Under the pieces are notes generated by a model. That model saw only the letters and a list, made by a program, of their open reading frames with translations. It was not told the DNA's origin and did no database searches. A stretch of DNA of 64,000 nucleotides from Spinellus fusiger (Eukaryota > Mucoromycota > Mucoromycetes > Mucorales > Phycomycetaceae), in assembly GCA_025094145.1 (NCBI GenBank), contig JALLLS010000105.1:40766-104765 (forward strand). Reading direction: 5' to 3'. Shown here piece after piece: positions 47,273-60,286 of this stretch (within the stretch, counting starts at the first letter, position 1; each line of letters begins with the position of its first letter). Made by a program: the position numbers and the translations under genes.

Positions 47273-48004
47273 ATAATAGCTAAAAGAGAGACTCTTAATT
47301 TTACTATTCTCTTATCTACACCCCTTATTCACTCGTATGTGTGTGTGGGTATGTGTGGGTGTGTTTCTCTCTACCCTTCTCTCCCTATCTTTTTTTTATC
47401 TTCTCTATCTTTTTTTATCTTTTTTTTTATCTATCTTTTTCTATCCTTTTATCTCCTTATCTCACCCTGTAGTCCACTCTTTCTTCACTCACTAGAGTCT
47501 CCTCTGTGCGCATTCATTCTTTTAGTCATACTCATTCATTCTTTCGTCTTTATCACATCCTTTGTACATAGAGGCCTTTGGAAATTCAGTGTCTTCCTTT
47601 TTCGACTGTCTTTATATTACATCTACCACTAAAAGAAGTATAGTCTAAAGTTAATCTACAAATAAAAATGTTACATCTCATAACTAATGTAGTGCTTTAG
47701 AGCTTAAATGAATAAATAAAAGAGAAAAGAGTGCACATGTAGATAGAATTGCACTCTCAATGAATACACAGCATATGTAATCTGTCTGCCAGTAGCATAA
47801 TATATTGTGAGTGTAAATAGAGACGATTCTTATCCATGGCATTGAGTACCAATGACACTCCCTGACAAGAAATACAAATACATAGTCATTGTTGTTGTGC
47901 GCTTGTCTTTTCTCAGTCTTTTTTCTTTACTGACCAAGAATCTATCCATAATCTATGTAATATTAATAAAACAATCCCCAAGAATAAACAGCCATCTATT
48001 TCAT

Positions 48005-48046
48005 GTAATATAATATAATATAATATAATATAATATAATATAATAT
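48005..48046. repeat. TAATA simple repeat
   Basis: About eight units of the pentanucleotide TAATA/ATATA. Confidence 0.9.
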
Positions 48047-48424
48047 CTTTATAGCATTATGGAATAATTATTAGTTTTTTTCTTTCTTTTCGGACTTTTG
48101 TATTTATTTTGCGGACACTTGAATTCTTATTCTGCGTATTGCTTTAACTAATACACTGTTTTCACACATTCTTGTTGCACTTTCCTTTAAGATGGTGGGA
48201 CAAATATCAATAGAAAGATCAAGGCAACATTTTACTGTACCCAACATCTTAAAATGACTTTTTTTATTATTATTATTCAACTAGGTCTATGATAAAGACA
48301 ATGGCCACATCTTGGACAAATCAATACTAAAGACTTGAAAGAATATTTCTTTCTTCAGTTCTATCCTTTTGTGACTGACCAAAACTTGTTCTATTCTATT
48401 TCACTTGATGTTTGCTGTGAGATG

Positions 48425-48560
48425 AAGATCCTAAAAAAAATGTCCCAGATTTTTCTATATTTTATGTGTTTTTCTTTCCTTTCAATTCTTGTCCCAAACT
48501 TTTCTTAGGAAATATCCCGATAGTTTCTGAAATAGTATAGATGTCAGGTAATTTGATCAT
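48425..48560. repeat. Dispersed repeat fragment shared with about 7.6 kb
   Basis: Partner of the segment near 7640-7690. The shared core is about 50 bp with roughly three-quarters identity by eye. Probably an old transposon end. Confidence 0.4.
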
Positions 48561-49628
48561 TGTAGATATTTAAGTGCGGTTCAAAAGCTATGTCGTCTTT
48601 GGGTTTTTTAGGCCAAAGGTATACGGAACAGAAATACGTGTAGTTAAACTCTCGTTGTTTATTGAATAGAATTAATATGTCTTTTATACCTTTCTAATGG
48701 TATTGGCTTCAAGGATATACTATCGAAAATACTATGAAGTATTGTCATCCTTTGATATTTGATAGCATTCTCTTCTTAGTTTAGTAATGAATGAGTCTCA
48801 ATGCCTAAAAGAGAGATCTTTCCAATGATGGGAAAAGCCTTTACAACAGTTCAATAAAACTTTAGCTTCCTCACCACAATTGTTTACGCTTCATTCAAAT
48901 GACATGTCGTCTTTGATCTTAATATCAAAGGAATCCAGTCATTTAACATGTGGTTAAACCCTGTTCGTTATTCATTCAATTGTACATCTATTTTATACTG
49001 TTGTTCTACTGCTATAAGGTATAATGCAAGAGTGTCGATAATAGAATGTGTCGTATTACTTGCGCGTCCCTGACACATGTAGTAACCTTCCTCTTTTGGT
49101 TGTTCTGCGACACAAATGGAGAACATCCATTCTTGGAAATAGTCTTATGACAGACATGAAAATGAATGATAGTAAATCTTAGTGAATAATAAGTTAAATA
49201 ATCTCCTACTCTTTTGTTTTTATTAATAATAACCTATCACTGTACTTGTGAAATCTTGATTCAAAATGAATTCATTACTGAAAGTATTGATAGTTTTGAA
49301 TTGCAATGTATAAGTGGTCCATTGTTTATGTTAGGTCTTATGCGTCAAGTCCTGAAATATGTAATAAGCTGTTTTGAGACATATATTTATTATATTTATA
49401 ATAAATACATAAATAAATACAGAATGGACTTTATTTTTTAAAACCCTGAGAATGAGGCTTCTCTCAATGAAAATAAAGATGAAAATAAAGATGTCAATAT
49501 GAATGTTGATGAAACTGCAAAAATAAAAATAAAAATTAGGGTAACGTTGAAAAATAGAGGAAATTATCATTGAGATGGGTTGTAGATACTGTTAATACTT
49601 GTGGATATAAACTATGGTTTATGCCTCT

Positions 49629-49949
49629 CTACTTTCCCTTTCTCAGTCCGATGGAAGAATACTGATATAAAATAAACATAAGACTTTCTTGTACCAGACA
49701 CACACTTCTCTTTTTCTCTGTGTATCTCTCTAATACTTCATTATTCTTAGACGCAAGTTGGCAATAGCTTTTGTAACTATATAAACTCATAGATCTCTTA
49801 ACATCTGGTTCTTCCCAAGGGTGCCACTCTAAATCAATAATACCGTATAGACCTTTTCGAATCCTTTCCATTTTTATAGGCTCAGATTCCGAGACCTCAT
49901 ACATAGTGTTGAAGTATTTCATGTACTCATTTAGCACATAAGTTGACAT
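49629..49949 (-). CDS. Small open frame, unknown
   Basis: A 106-codon ATG frame (MSTYVLNEYMKYFNTMYEVS onward; includes IRKGLYGIIDLEWHPWEEPD). Composition looks protein-like, but I recognise no family and it sits in relic-rich DNA. It may be a transposon remnant or an exon of a longer gene. Confidence 0.2.
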   Translation of the reverse strand: MSTYVLNEYMKYFNTMYEVSESEPIKMERIRKGLYGIIDLEWHPWEEPDVKRSMSLYSYKSYCQLASKNNEVLERYTEKKRSVCLVQESLMFILYQYSSIGLRKGK

Positions 49950-50102
49950 AGTAATTTTAAGTAGCAAAATAAAAAGTCCGCAAATTTAGAGAAAGAAATT
50001 AATAATGGAAGACTTTCCTCTTTTGATAAAGAAATAAGGAAGAACGGATAACTACTGACTTCACTGAAGAGGCGGTTCTTATTTTATTTTGAGTTTTAAT
50101 AG

Positions 50103-50324
50103 ATGGGCTTCTATAAAACAATACAAGGACAGATAATCCCAAGTTCCTTATTTGGATTTCTCTTTGTCTTGAAAAAAAGGAGATCCTCCAGCAGTGAAAT
50201 TAAGAAACACCACCACACTAGGGTACACGTACAGAAAAGATGGTTTGAGTCTTACATAAAAGGCTATGGATGCTTAGGATATCTCGTTTTAATTTTAATT
50301 TTCATCTTCATCCTTTACCAATGA
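50103..50324 (+). CDS. Small open frame with one membrane segment, unknown
   Basis: A 73-codon ATG frame: a basic middle (KKRRSSSSEIKKHHHTRVH) followed by a C-terminal hydrophobic segment (GYLVLILIFIFILYQ) as in tail-anchored proteins. It converges with the reductase-family gene. No family is recognised and the hydrophobic end may simply reflect T-rich DNA. Confidence 0.2.
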   Translation: MGFYKTIQGQIIPSSLFGFLFVLKKRRSSSSEIKKHHHTRVHVQKRWFESYIKGYGCLGYLVLILIFIFILYQ

Positions 50325-50507
50325 ATTGATTCAATAGAAATTCATTGTTTATTATTATCAAAATCTTACTATTTGTAATACTTATTTCTATATATAAATG
50401 GAGATAAGTATAGTATTATTTCTTTTTTATACTTGACATGGAAAAACACATCAGATTGGTTTTATGAATTAGTAAAATAAGAAAAATAGGGGGAAAGGTG
50501 TAAACTT

Positions 50508-51511
50508 TTAGAATACATTAGGAATAAGACATGCTTTTTTGGAAGAATTTGGAAACTTTTCCATATACCAAAGACGAGTGCTATAAGCTCTAAAGCAAAT
50601 ATAAACCGACGAAAATAGTAGAGGGAAAAAAGATAGAGCATTTTGGGACATCAAGGCAACAGAATATAATGCAAGAATTTCTCCTGACTGGAAGTAAAAG
50701 AGTGAGTTTATCATGTAGAAATAAAGAGAGTGAATCAACAATAGCTTACATAGTGTGGACACCAAAGATAATGGAATAAACCTTGAGTAGGAATCTAAAA
50801 TAATCTAAAGTTAAACCCGACTTCTTTGGATAAATGCTTCATCATCACTGTAGATTTACCTTATATTCTTTGCTTCCATCTTTCCTTAAATTGGCCAAAA
50901 GAAGATGATGGTAATAGTTTATGCCCTCACCCAGTAGAAATAGTAGAAATCCAGTCATCACTTGAGAAGGAACAATACTTTCAACAGGTACTTGATAGAC
51001 CCAATAGAGCACTTGGGTACTCAGTAATAGATAACCTGTAGAGATGATCATTGCATCCAGAAGAGAAGAATTTCCAGAATATCTGTGTACGGATAATACT
51101 TCCTAGATTAACAAAGAAAAGATTAGTAAGAATTAATATTATTTCATCTATAAATTATACTTACATAGATTCTTTTTGTAAAATGTATACATAATGAAAA
51201 TACAGCCAATTGACTGTATATATTTATACTTTGATATTTAGCATAGACTAGACACAAAAGAGAGATAATAAAAGCAGGTGTGTAAATAACAAGCATGCCA
51301 TTTCTTGAGGAAACCTAAGTCAAATAGCCATAAGTACACTCATCATTAAAATACAAGAAAAACTTACTTGAAACTTTTTTCCTGGTCTGTTGAATTTTGA
51401 ATATCCCAATTGTGTTGTGGGATTCAATTCACGAAGGATGAGTTTAGTGCCGCCGATGAAATAAGCTGCAATAATAAGCAGACTTGAAGTAGAATGAAGA
51501 TGAATGAACAT
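50508..51511 (-). pseudogene. Steroid 5-alpha-reductase / enoyl reductase family gene with a frameshift
   Basis: Five exons (51511-51368, 51314-51165, 51104-50860, 50794-50750, 50687-50508) with good GT-AG sites give a protein of about 253 residues, normal for the family. Conserved points are IHFTKRIYEVLSVHRYSG (the KR..E..FVHRYS motif), GEGINYYHHLLLANLR, EYKIPTQGLFHYLWCPHY and the C-terminus AYSTRLWYMEKFPNSSKKA. Several hydrophobic segments fit an ER membrane enzyme that reduces a double bond conjugated to a carbonyl in steroids, polyprenols or fatty acyl chains. Within exon 3 the frame changes in a TCTTCTCTTCTCT tract at about 51058-51071: the total coding length is two bases over a multiple of three. 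Either the gene is newly inactivated or the tract is misread. Confidence 0.8.
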
Positions 51512-53090
51512 TTTAGAGAATAGGTTTTTAATTCTTTTTTATTTATTTATATGTAAACATTCATTTTTCATTCATCTTTATATACCTTATTTCCTATTAA
51601 AAAAAGATTTAGTCTGATATTTTACAATGAACTCATGACCCAGTTATTATTGGCTCAATTTTTGAGTAATTTACGTTTTCTAATCATACAATATTTCAAA
51701 AGTATTATTCTGTCAATGCATAATAATTTAAAGTGTGAATATCTGTCTTGAATAGTTAATTGTTGATTTGTAGTAACAATAGTTATTTTCTTTTTTCTTT
51801 TTCAGAAGAATTATAATGCTGAAGCAAATGGAATACTATTTTATAAGGTTAAACATGAATAGATAGTCTTTCACTTGTAATATTTTTTGTTTACTATTGA
51901 ATTGATATATCTTTTTATTGTTGTTGTTGAAGATGATATATTCTATGAGAACCAAGATTTGTACAACTAAAATTACTTAAATTTTACAAAAGAATGATTC
52001 CCATTCAAAAACTAGTGATGATGTGAAGACACAGAGATCGACATTTTAATGCCTCCCATTCATAACCTTTTCCAAACTAATAGTCTATGTCTTTCCACCA
52101 ATCTATTAACATCTTTATAACAAAAAACTTTGACTGATCTACAGCATCACATTGATATTTATTTATAAGTAAAAAAAAAAGATGTATGCTTTTTTATTGA
52201 AGCATACCGGATGAATTAAACTGATGACAGAAAAAATTATATCGTTTGTTGTACGAATCGATTTTACACTGTATTGAGTTTTTATCTTCATGGATGTCCA
52301 ATAATTAATAGGCTATCGTTTATTATTAACCACCTTTGCCTTATTCTCCCTCTTTGCTTTCGATAGGAAATTCTTACATTTTCATCGGAACTATTGAAAT
52401 AACATATGATTATCTTTGGAATTTAATAAAATAGTGTTTATACATGTGAAAGAGTTTCTATACCGTTAATAAAAGGATAAGAACTTTTATTATTCTGCAA
52501 CGAGATGGAATATTCAAACAATTTGAATGTTTTCATTGTCAACATGGAATGAGAATAATATGCTCTTCTTTATAACAAAGAAATATCTTTATCCAATACC
52601 ATACCCCTGCTTTTATTCTATTAAGAACTTAAGCTGTATATCATCTACAGTGAGAAAACTATAATTATTTAAGTATAAGCTATGGTTGAATTTCTATTTA
52701 TTTATTTTTAAAATAAAAATAGAAAATAGAAAATAAAAATAAAAATAAACCCCCTTGTCATTTAATTATCTGTATTCTTTCTTGGTTCGGCTTATAGTGA
52801 AACTGTCCAAAAAGACAAAATATAAATAAACTTAAGAGTACACAATAAAAAACACAGGCTTGGCTAGATGAACTGAATAAACTCATCTAATGTCTTCAGG
52901 TCTCTTTTAGTATGCATCAAAGTAAAGGAGAATAGAAATCGTCGAGTTAGAAATGTATATTTATTATTATTATACAGCTATACCCAAATGAATTTAATAT
53001 AAAAAAAAACTTTCTTTTTTCATAAAACTCTTATTCTTTTTAAATATTATTAAACTCACATTTGTGGAGAATAGGATAAAACAAAAGATA
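51512..53090. other. AT-rich intergenic region
   Basis: A/T runs and an AAATA tract near 52715-52750. No coding or structural signal that I can support. Confidence 0.45.
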
Positions 53091-53094
53091 GAAG

Positions 53095-53410
53095 GTGATG
53101 GGGCATTTATTACCAGTTGAAGGCTGGATTAAAGTTGAATGTCACTGCAAAAGTAGTTGTAGTAAGGCCCAACAGTTCAGAATAGTATCAGGAACATCAA
53201 AGAATACATATCATTATTACATTTGGGGAGTCATGGAAACCCCTAAAACAGTGAATGAAAGGAGCCTTAGACACCTGGAATATGTCTGGTGGGCCTTGGA
53301 AAGATGAATTGAAAAAGGAAGAGCATCTATTACCAATATTGAATGTTTGAAGGCTTTACTTACAGAGGAGTGGGTGAGAGAGTTGGTATTGAACTTGCAC
53401 AACAATAAAT
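53095..53410 (+). pseudogene. Tc1-type transposase relic
   Basis: Plus-strand frame starting MMGHLLPVEGWIKVE, later LEYVWWALER and, past a stop, ECLKALLTEEWVREL. These correspond to the GVG.L..IEG, the (N)..EYVW..L..R and the final helix of Tc1 transposases. The catalytic segments between them are unreadable. Confidence 0.55.
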
Positions 53411-53559
53411 TCAAAGTATGACAGATAGATACTTTAACTTGACAGTGTTATCACTTTATGAGTTCCTTGGATAGAGACATACAATCCTCAATAAATAACT
53501 AAATGAGTATTTATACCACAATAAATGGTTTTATTTCAAGTTTAAATAATAAACAATAT

Positions 53560-54050
53560 GAGACTTTGGCATCAATGACTGTCCGGTATTTCTGCCCTAT
53601 ACTGGCAATTAAGTTGTCTATCACTTTTATTTTTATTTTTTATTTTTGATATTTTATCCTTTCCAGCAACACAATTGACTCCAACCTTTGCTTGGTGGAA
53701 TAGATCCTCCTGTCATTCCCGATGAACTTCTTTAGGTAGACTCACATATACTCAGTTGGATTGAGATCAGTATTATGAGGGCTAGTAAAGTGTCATCATT
53801 ATACTATTTGATATCTTCCAATTGAATTGTTTTACTTATATAAGGTCTTGCATCCTCCTCCTGTAGACAGCAGCTGACTCTAAGGTTTAGAGGAAAATAC
53901 CTGAATTCAGGACAGTAGGATTCTCCCAAGACACTCATGTGTATATTATAATCTAATCTGATCACTACAATAAACAGTCTTCCAACCCTCTCACTGAAAC
54001 AGCTCCATACCATTACTATACCACCTTCAAACTTCTTTACTCTTTTTTAT
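53560..54050 (-). pseudogene. Tc1-type transposase relic
   Basis: Minus-strand frame at 54013-53804 reads MVWSCFSERVGRLFIVV, then LGESYCPEF and LQEEDARPYISKT, matching the MVWGCFS.G.G.L and (Q)xDNA..H segments of Tc1 transposases with key residues changed. The stretch GCCCTATACTGGCAAT near 53600 is shared with the relic near 12.9 kb. Confidence 0.65.
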
Positions 54051-54643
54051 TTTTATTTTTTAGGTCTCATTTCGTCGATATGTATCTTCGATGTTGTCTA
54101 TGATATATTAATTGCCATACTACTACAGAGTACTATAAGGAATATCCACTTTTGTGAAAAAGTCATGGTAGTTACATAAAATAGGGATGATCAAGTAGGA
54201 TAGTATCTACACTAATCATACCAGATCCCATCAATATTCAAACGTATTACCCATTGACGGGAGATTAAACATAAAAGTTGTATTCTCAATTAGAATAATA
54301 TAAAAATAAACATTATAGTAGATGGAGGTGGAATAACTAAAAACTCCACCAATGCCTTTATTGTTAGTATAGAATGAAGATACCATTGATCTATTTAATT
54401 ATTATTGATATTTGGTAATAAGGCTTCTTATAGATCAGTAACAATAGACTTTATTGATTTAAACAAAAGAAGAAAATCATGTATATTTCCATCCATTTTA
54501 CTTGTAGATTTATACCTAAAGAAATCAATTAAGGTGTTGGAATGGTCAAGTCATTGAGTATCTTTTGTTCTTCTCCATTGTCGGACCATGAATGAACTCC
54601 ATCTGTATAAACGCGTCACTCATCTCGATACCAAAAACTAGCT
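54051..54643. other. Intergenic region upstream of TRS120
   Basis: AT-rich, with no recognised element. TRS120 probably has its promoter here. Confidence 0.45.
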
Positions 54644-57600
54644 ATGGACTTAGCCATCAACATTACCTCACCATGCCGTGTTCGAGTACTTCTTGTACCA
54701 GTTTCTCCCATTAAAAAGTCAACATTCTGGGAAAAAGTAGAGCTGGTAAAGAAGTTTAGTGTTGTTCGTCTGGGAGATGTGACTCCAGACTTACACAGAG
54801 GACCTGGTGGTAAGTCATCCTGAAGAAGAGGAAACTACACCATTACCACACCAACAACACCAGTAGAAAGACTTATCCTATTATAATGCACAGCCATGTT
54901 CAGTAGCCAAGTGTTCCAAGAAGGACAAATGCACTTTCAATTTGTCACCAACTATAAACGAGACCATGCTCATCTTGAAGACTTTCAGCCTCATCGTAGA
55001 ATATTTGGTGTAAGTGGCATTTGACTCTCCTACTGAGTAATGTTCTCTCACTGAATATGCCTACAACACTAGGTGATTGGTATTATGGATTGTCAAGAGT
55101 GGAAGGACAAGGACTTGAGTGAAGGCTATCGTCACTTTGTAGAGACATTGGATAAAGTAAACAACTAAGGAACAATGCCTTGTGCACTCTTAGATAACAC
55201 AATCACAATAGTACCCCACCGCCATTGCAACACGCTGTTATGCATTTGACCCTACAGAAACACAACCAGACGACACAAAGGGACTTATCATGATCCCCAA
55301 TGTTGGTAACATGTCATTCTATATGAGTACCATGATTTGCGACTTTGCTAGCGAGATTCTCACTCAGTTCTCCAACATCGTACGTCCAGTAGACTGCAAA
55401 CAATAGATTGACTGAGTGTGTTGCTGTAGGCTGCTCGCATTGAACGACTTCAAGTCCTTGAATCTCCCATTCCATTGGCCTGTGCAGCACCACGCAACGA
55501 ACCTACTCAGCAACAAACACCTTCTCTGCCTACTGTCAACTCACCCAGCTCACAAGGAGACTTATCGCGTGCTAATGTGCGTGCTTCTCAGCCTCCACCC
55601 ATCCCCACACAATCGTCCTCCACGTCTTTTCTTAAGCGAGCCTCTACTACTGCTGTGAATACGGCACGACCTGCTGCTAAATTCACACCTCTTCCCACTC
55701 CTTCTCCTACGCCTTCCATGAGTCGATCTACCAGTGCTCATGGTGCCAGTTCCAATGATATAGGAAAGACAAAACGAAGAACACCTGGGCGTATTAAGAA
55801 ATTACTAGCAGATTTCTATTTATTAGCAGGTCGTTTGCCAGATGCCATTAACCAGTAAGGAATCCTCTATACTATGCCATCTTTATATAAGACAAAGTGA
55901 TGAAAAAAAAAGAATTAATTTTGTTATTTTACAATAGCTACCAACAAGCCATAGATATGACCAAGTCTCAATCCGACTTTTTGTGGTTAGCTAGTGCAAT
56001 GGAAGGTCTTACCTGTGCAAATCTTCTGCTGGAGTATTTACATGCAGATGTGGGCCATATTGTCTCTAGAAATGCAAGTGCAGTGGATCTCACCTCTTCT
56101 TTTGCTTCCACCACTTCACCTCTTGCTTTTACAACTTCTGCTTCATCTTCTTCTCCCGCTACTACCATCGTTGCCACCACCAATTCCACTACTGCCACTG
56201 CAACTGCAACAACTCCTTCTATTACCACAACACCACCACCACTACCACCACCTACCACCACCACTACCACTACTACTACTACAAACACTACCACTTCAAC
56301 AACAGTAAAAGAAGGAACCAACCCTACCAATGATAATCCACAATCAGCAGTTTCACAAGTGACAGAACAGTACACTCAGATATTAGGACACTATGCTAGA
56401 GTGAATACAACAGCGAGTATTCCTATCCCTGGTCTCATCTATGCAGAGGCTTGTGCTAAAATGGCACGCTTTTTATTGACTGTGCGTGTCCAAGGAGGCT
56501 GGAAGGATTCTGTATTGAGTTTACTTGTAAAAGGAAGGCTATGGGAAGATGGGGCCTCTGTACAGTCTGGGTTTTTTGCTTCTACTGTTAATGAAGCTTT
56601 GGCACAACAAAGCAAGATCCTTAGATCTGAGATTGCAGAGTGGGCGATGCGGATCTGGGCTGTACAGTTGGATCATCTTTCGTTGTTGGATCAGGTACTT
56701 GTGTACAGTGCTATTGTCTGTCTGTGCACTAAAGCTGACCCATATTTGCTTATTTGCTTATTTGCTTATTTATTTATTTATATATTTATATGTGTGTGGG
56801 GTCTTGATTAGATCCATTTAATGACGTTAATGGCAACTGTGTTGTCCACTGTAGGCTATCATCGTAAATCAGCATGGGTTTTGTATGAAAGTAGCAATCG
56901 CATGCTGCCACTTTTGATTCAAAGTAGAGCTTCCATGTCAGGTTCACGAGACCAAATTAAGAAATTTGTTGGTAAAAGTGATAGTGGTATTCTTGGTGTC
57001 ATGAAGCAGATATGTGAGGTGTATGGGTTAGGTGGTAAGTCATTACATTATTATATATGTATAGTATGGCCAACGACACGATCAATATTCATATGTTTTT
57101 TCTTCTTCTTCTTTCTATTCATGGTATGTGAGTGTTTAGAACGCAATGTTCATGATGGTGGTGCATTAGAGGCCATGTACTCTCAGGAAGATCCACAAAC
57201 CCAAAAAGATGCGTCCCAAGAAAACAGGACACTCGGTAACAAAGGTGTCCGTGGAGCAGTAGCCAAAGAACATTTCAGATTTGGTTGGCCTGCTTTGCAA
57301 ATACATTTATTGCGCCAATGCATTGCTATTGCTGAAGCCCTTCCTGGTAATGTAACTGAGCAGCGTGAATGAGTTGGTGTTTCTCTATTGATGAAGGCTT
57401 TTCTATGCTGATCATAGATTATGCATCGATGCTTTATTACACTACAGTTCTTCTTAAGAACATGTATCGATACATCTCAAAAGAAGAGCAGATACGTCTA
57501 GCCACCTCTATTCAACGCATTGTTGCTATGGGTAAACGTACAGGACAAGTAGAAAGTAGTGTCAACTACTGGGGTGTGAATATTGTGTCTTCCATTGAGG

Positions 57601-60286
57601 CTATCCTTCCAATTCCACGCAAGGCAGTCTATCAGCATCCCATGTCAACTAAGGTGGCTGCAGCTGCAGTCGATCCCATTAAAGGAGATCCCTTTATTTA
57701 TAATCCTTTTGCTCAAAAGAAAGATGAAAAGGTAAACTGCCGTTTTGTTACGGATGCATAAGAATAGAATAAATAGACTCATTTCTCTTGTTGTATCTAG
57801 TCTCAAGTCACCCTTGTTAAGAAAGAGACGTGCGAATTTAAAGTAGTACTTTCCAATCCCTTTAGTTTTGATCTGGATGTCCAGAACGTAGTTTTGAGGT
57901 AAGCAGATGGAACAAGACCCAATGAGCCATGGATCCTACTTGAAGAACCATGTAATCTAAATGAGTGTATGGATAGTACTTCTGGTGTGCCTTTCACTGC
58001 AGCCCCTGCCTCTATGATCATTCCTGCCAATGGAACCATGTCTATCAAATTGATGGGTGTACCTGAAGAAACTGGTGTGCTTATTGTCCGAGGCTGTTTG
58101 ATTAAGATTGTTGGGTTTGCTGAGCAGGAGTTTTTGGTGGATCTTGAACAGAAAAAGGTCAAACCAGACAGAAGAGACCGAGAAAAGGATGATCCAACAA
58201 AAGATGATTTTGTGAAACTGAAACATATGTAAGCCATCATAGCAATAACATGAAAGAAGAAGCAAGAGACATGACAATGCATTGAATTTACATGTTTGTG
58301 TAGTGGATTAAATTCACTCTCTTCTGGTCGCAAAAGAGGTAAATTGTCTTGTAAACATAAAGAGTATTCTTTTCTTTTCTTTTTGTAACGTATTTCTCTC
58401 ATTCAAGAGTCTTCCAATGAATTGAAACCTGTTGAGTTTTATGAATTGGTTGTCATTGACGAACAGCCCTTGCTAAAGATCAAGTCTACATCTCTCTTGC
58501 ACAGTGCTGTGATGTTGTATGAAGGAGAAATGTAAGTTGATAAAAAAATACAGCAATGAATAAGTAAATTGTACAGGACACACATTTCTATTGAGCTGGA
58601 GAATATATGCACCATTCCTGTTGATTTTATTACGCTGTCTTTCACAGATCAACTACTATTAGCCCTTTGCTAGTGAATCCCGAACTTCCTATGGAAGAGC
58701 AGTATGAAATTGAACTGTTTACCAAAGGAACACATGTATTTTCATGGGAAGGCTCGATGAATGAGGCTGCACAAATTATAGGAATGAATGTAGTACTTCC
58801 TCCTGGAGCACAATCTACGATTATAGTCAATGTTTATGGCAAAAGAGGCTGGTAAGGAATAAATAAATAATAGTAAAAAGGCAAACAAGTGTCATTCAAG
58901 CTGACTAATGTATTATTACTATTATTACAGTACTGGTGGTACTATTCAGATCGAATATGGCCATCTTGACTGTGCCATTCAAAGACAAAGACAACAACAA
59001 GAGCAAGAGCAAGTATCTGGCTATAATGAGAGTCATCTAGCAGGTCCTACCATATTTTATACACGCCAACTTTACTTACCTGTCCTTGTCACTGTCTACC
59101 AAAACCTCGAGCCACTGAATTGGGATGTACTCTACTTACGCCACAGTGCATTGATTTCTGAGGATGCCATGGCACAGGCTCTTGGTGCTATTATGAAGTT
59201 GGACATAAACAATGGAAGTGATATTGAGCAGCCTGTGGAAGACCTCTTGTTGATAACACGGCAGGCCGAAAATGACAAACAGACACAAAGCGATTACTGT
59301 CTAGTGACGCTGGATGTCAGAAACACTTGGACGGTTCCCTTCAATATTGAGTTTACTATTAATAATAGCACAGAAAACAATCCTCATACTCTGCATTCAG
59401 TGGTGACCCTTCAACCAGGATGGACAAAGCGTATCATGTTGCCCATCAAACGGCTGTTCTTGCAGCCTCATCTGTGTGTACAGCCTATTCCTTCCTTTGA
59501 ACCCAACAAACAATTTGTTGTATCCCAAGCCCCTAAGATGCCACCTGAACAAGAACGTGCACGTCTCCAGATGTTTTGGTACAGTGAGTCTTTGCTGCAG
59601 CGTGTGAAGGCTGTTTGGCGCTGTACCTCTACGGATCGTCGGGGAGTTCTTCATTTAAGACCTTCTCTAAGACTGACCCCACTTCAGTTGACGATTCTGA
59701 AGAAAGAAGATCTGGAGTTTATTATTGAGATGGAAGGAAAAAGTGCTCAAAAGGCAGGCCATCGTAGGTTCTCATGTTTAGTCAATGATTTTGTATCGAT
59801 GCACATCTCTATTCGAAATCGTCATGGTAAGGCATACTTTTATGCTTTGAAGAAAAAGAGAAAGGAACTAATAATAGAGAGATGAATAGTGCATCCTGTG
59901 AAGCTGATATTACGTATTCAGCCTGTGCAGAGCTACAATGATGGGGCTAAAGAGTATGATTTGTCTGATAAATTGTTAATACAAGGACTACAACAAGTTG
60001 TTTTGCCAGAAGTAAGTAGTATTGTAGATGTAGTGTATGTCTTGTGTTGGCAGTGTCTTCTCTGTCGACCTATCGGCCTATAGACATACACTGCATATAC
60101 ACGGATCTGTATTTACATGGACATGGTTGATAGATTCCAGGCAACAATACAATTGTTACTTACTGCCTGCCCCTGTGTTTCTTATCTCGCGGTCAATTTG
60201 AATTTTTACATCATGCAGAGGATGTGCACACGCATGAAGTCTATTACGACCATGAATGGGCTATTGTAGATGTGAATGAAGTATAA
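54644..60286 (+). CDS. TRS120: TRAPPII complex subunit Trs120 (TRAPPC9)
   Basis: A long gene with about fifteen short introns. Trs120 is part of the TRAPPII tether and exchange factor for Rab11/Ypt31-type GTPases at the late Golgi. The N-terminus has ITSPCRVRVLLVPVSPIKKS and VVRLGDVTPDL, typical of the family. Then come HFQFVTNYKRDHAHLEDFQP, VIGIMDCQEWKD, a Ser/Pro/Thr-rich insert (55490-55790), and KTKRRTPGRIKKLLADFYLL with LAGRLPDAINQY, the TPR-like start of the conserved middle. A second Thr/Pro/Ala-rich insert lies at 56080-56310. Later exons carry the C-terminal beta-rich region (NTWTVPFNIEFTINN; LQPGWTKRIMLPIKR) ending YDHEWAIVDVNEV. The final intron near 60012 is needed to reach the last exon. 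Exact middle boundaries were not all fixed. Confidence 0.92.

Larger units (their letters stand above)
47273..49628. other. AT-rich intergenic region
   Basis: T-rich 3' region of CDC24 (47390-47460), the repeat fragment at 48425-48560, and an unassigned open stretch on the minus strand at about 49150-48990 (EEGYYMCQGRASNTTHS). An imperfect inverted repeat (13 of 14) pairs 48186-48199 with 48240-48253. No gene is supported. Confidence 0.45.

Noticed and set aside
48990..49150. Possible second Fanzor fragment on the minus strand
   Set aside because: A short ARVIRHT-like resemblance was considered, but frame and surrounding motifs do not match and no zinc ribbon or RuvC segment is present.
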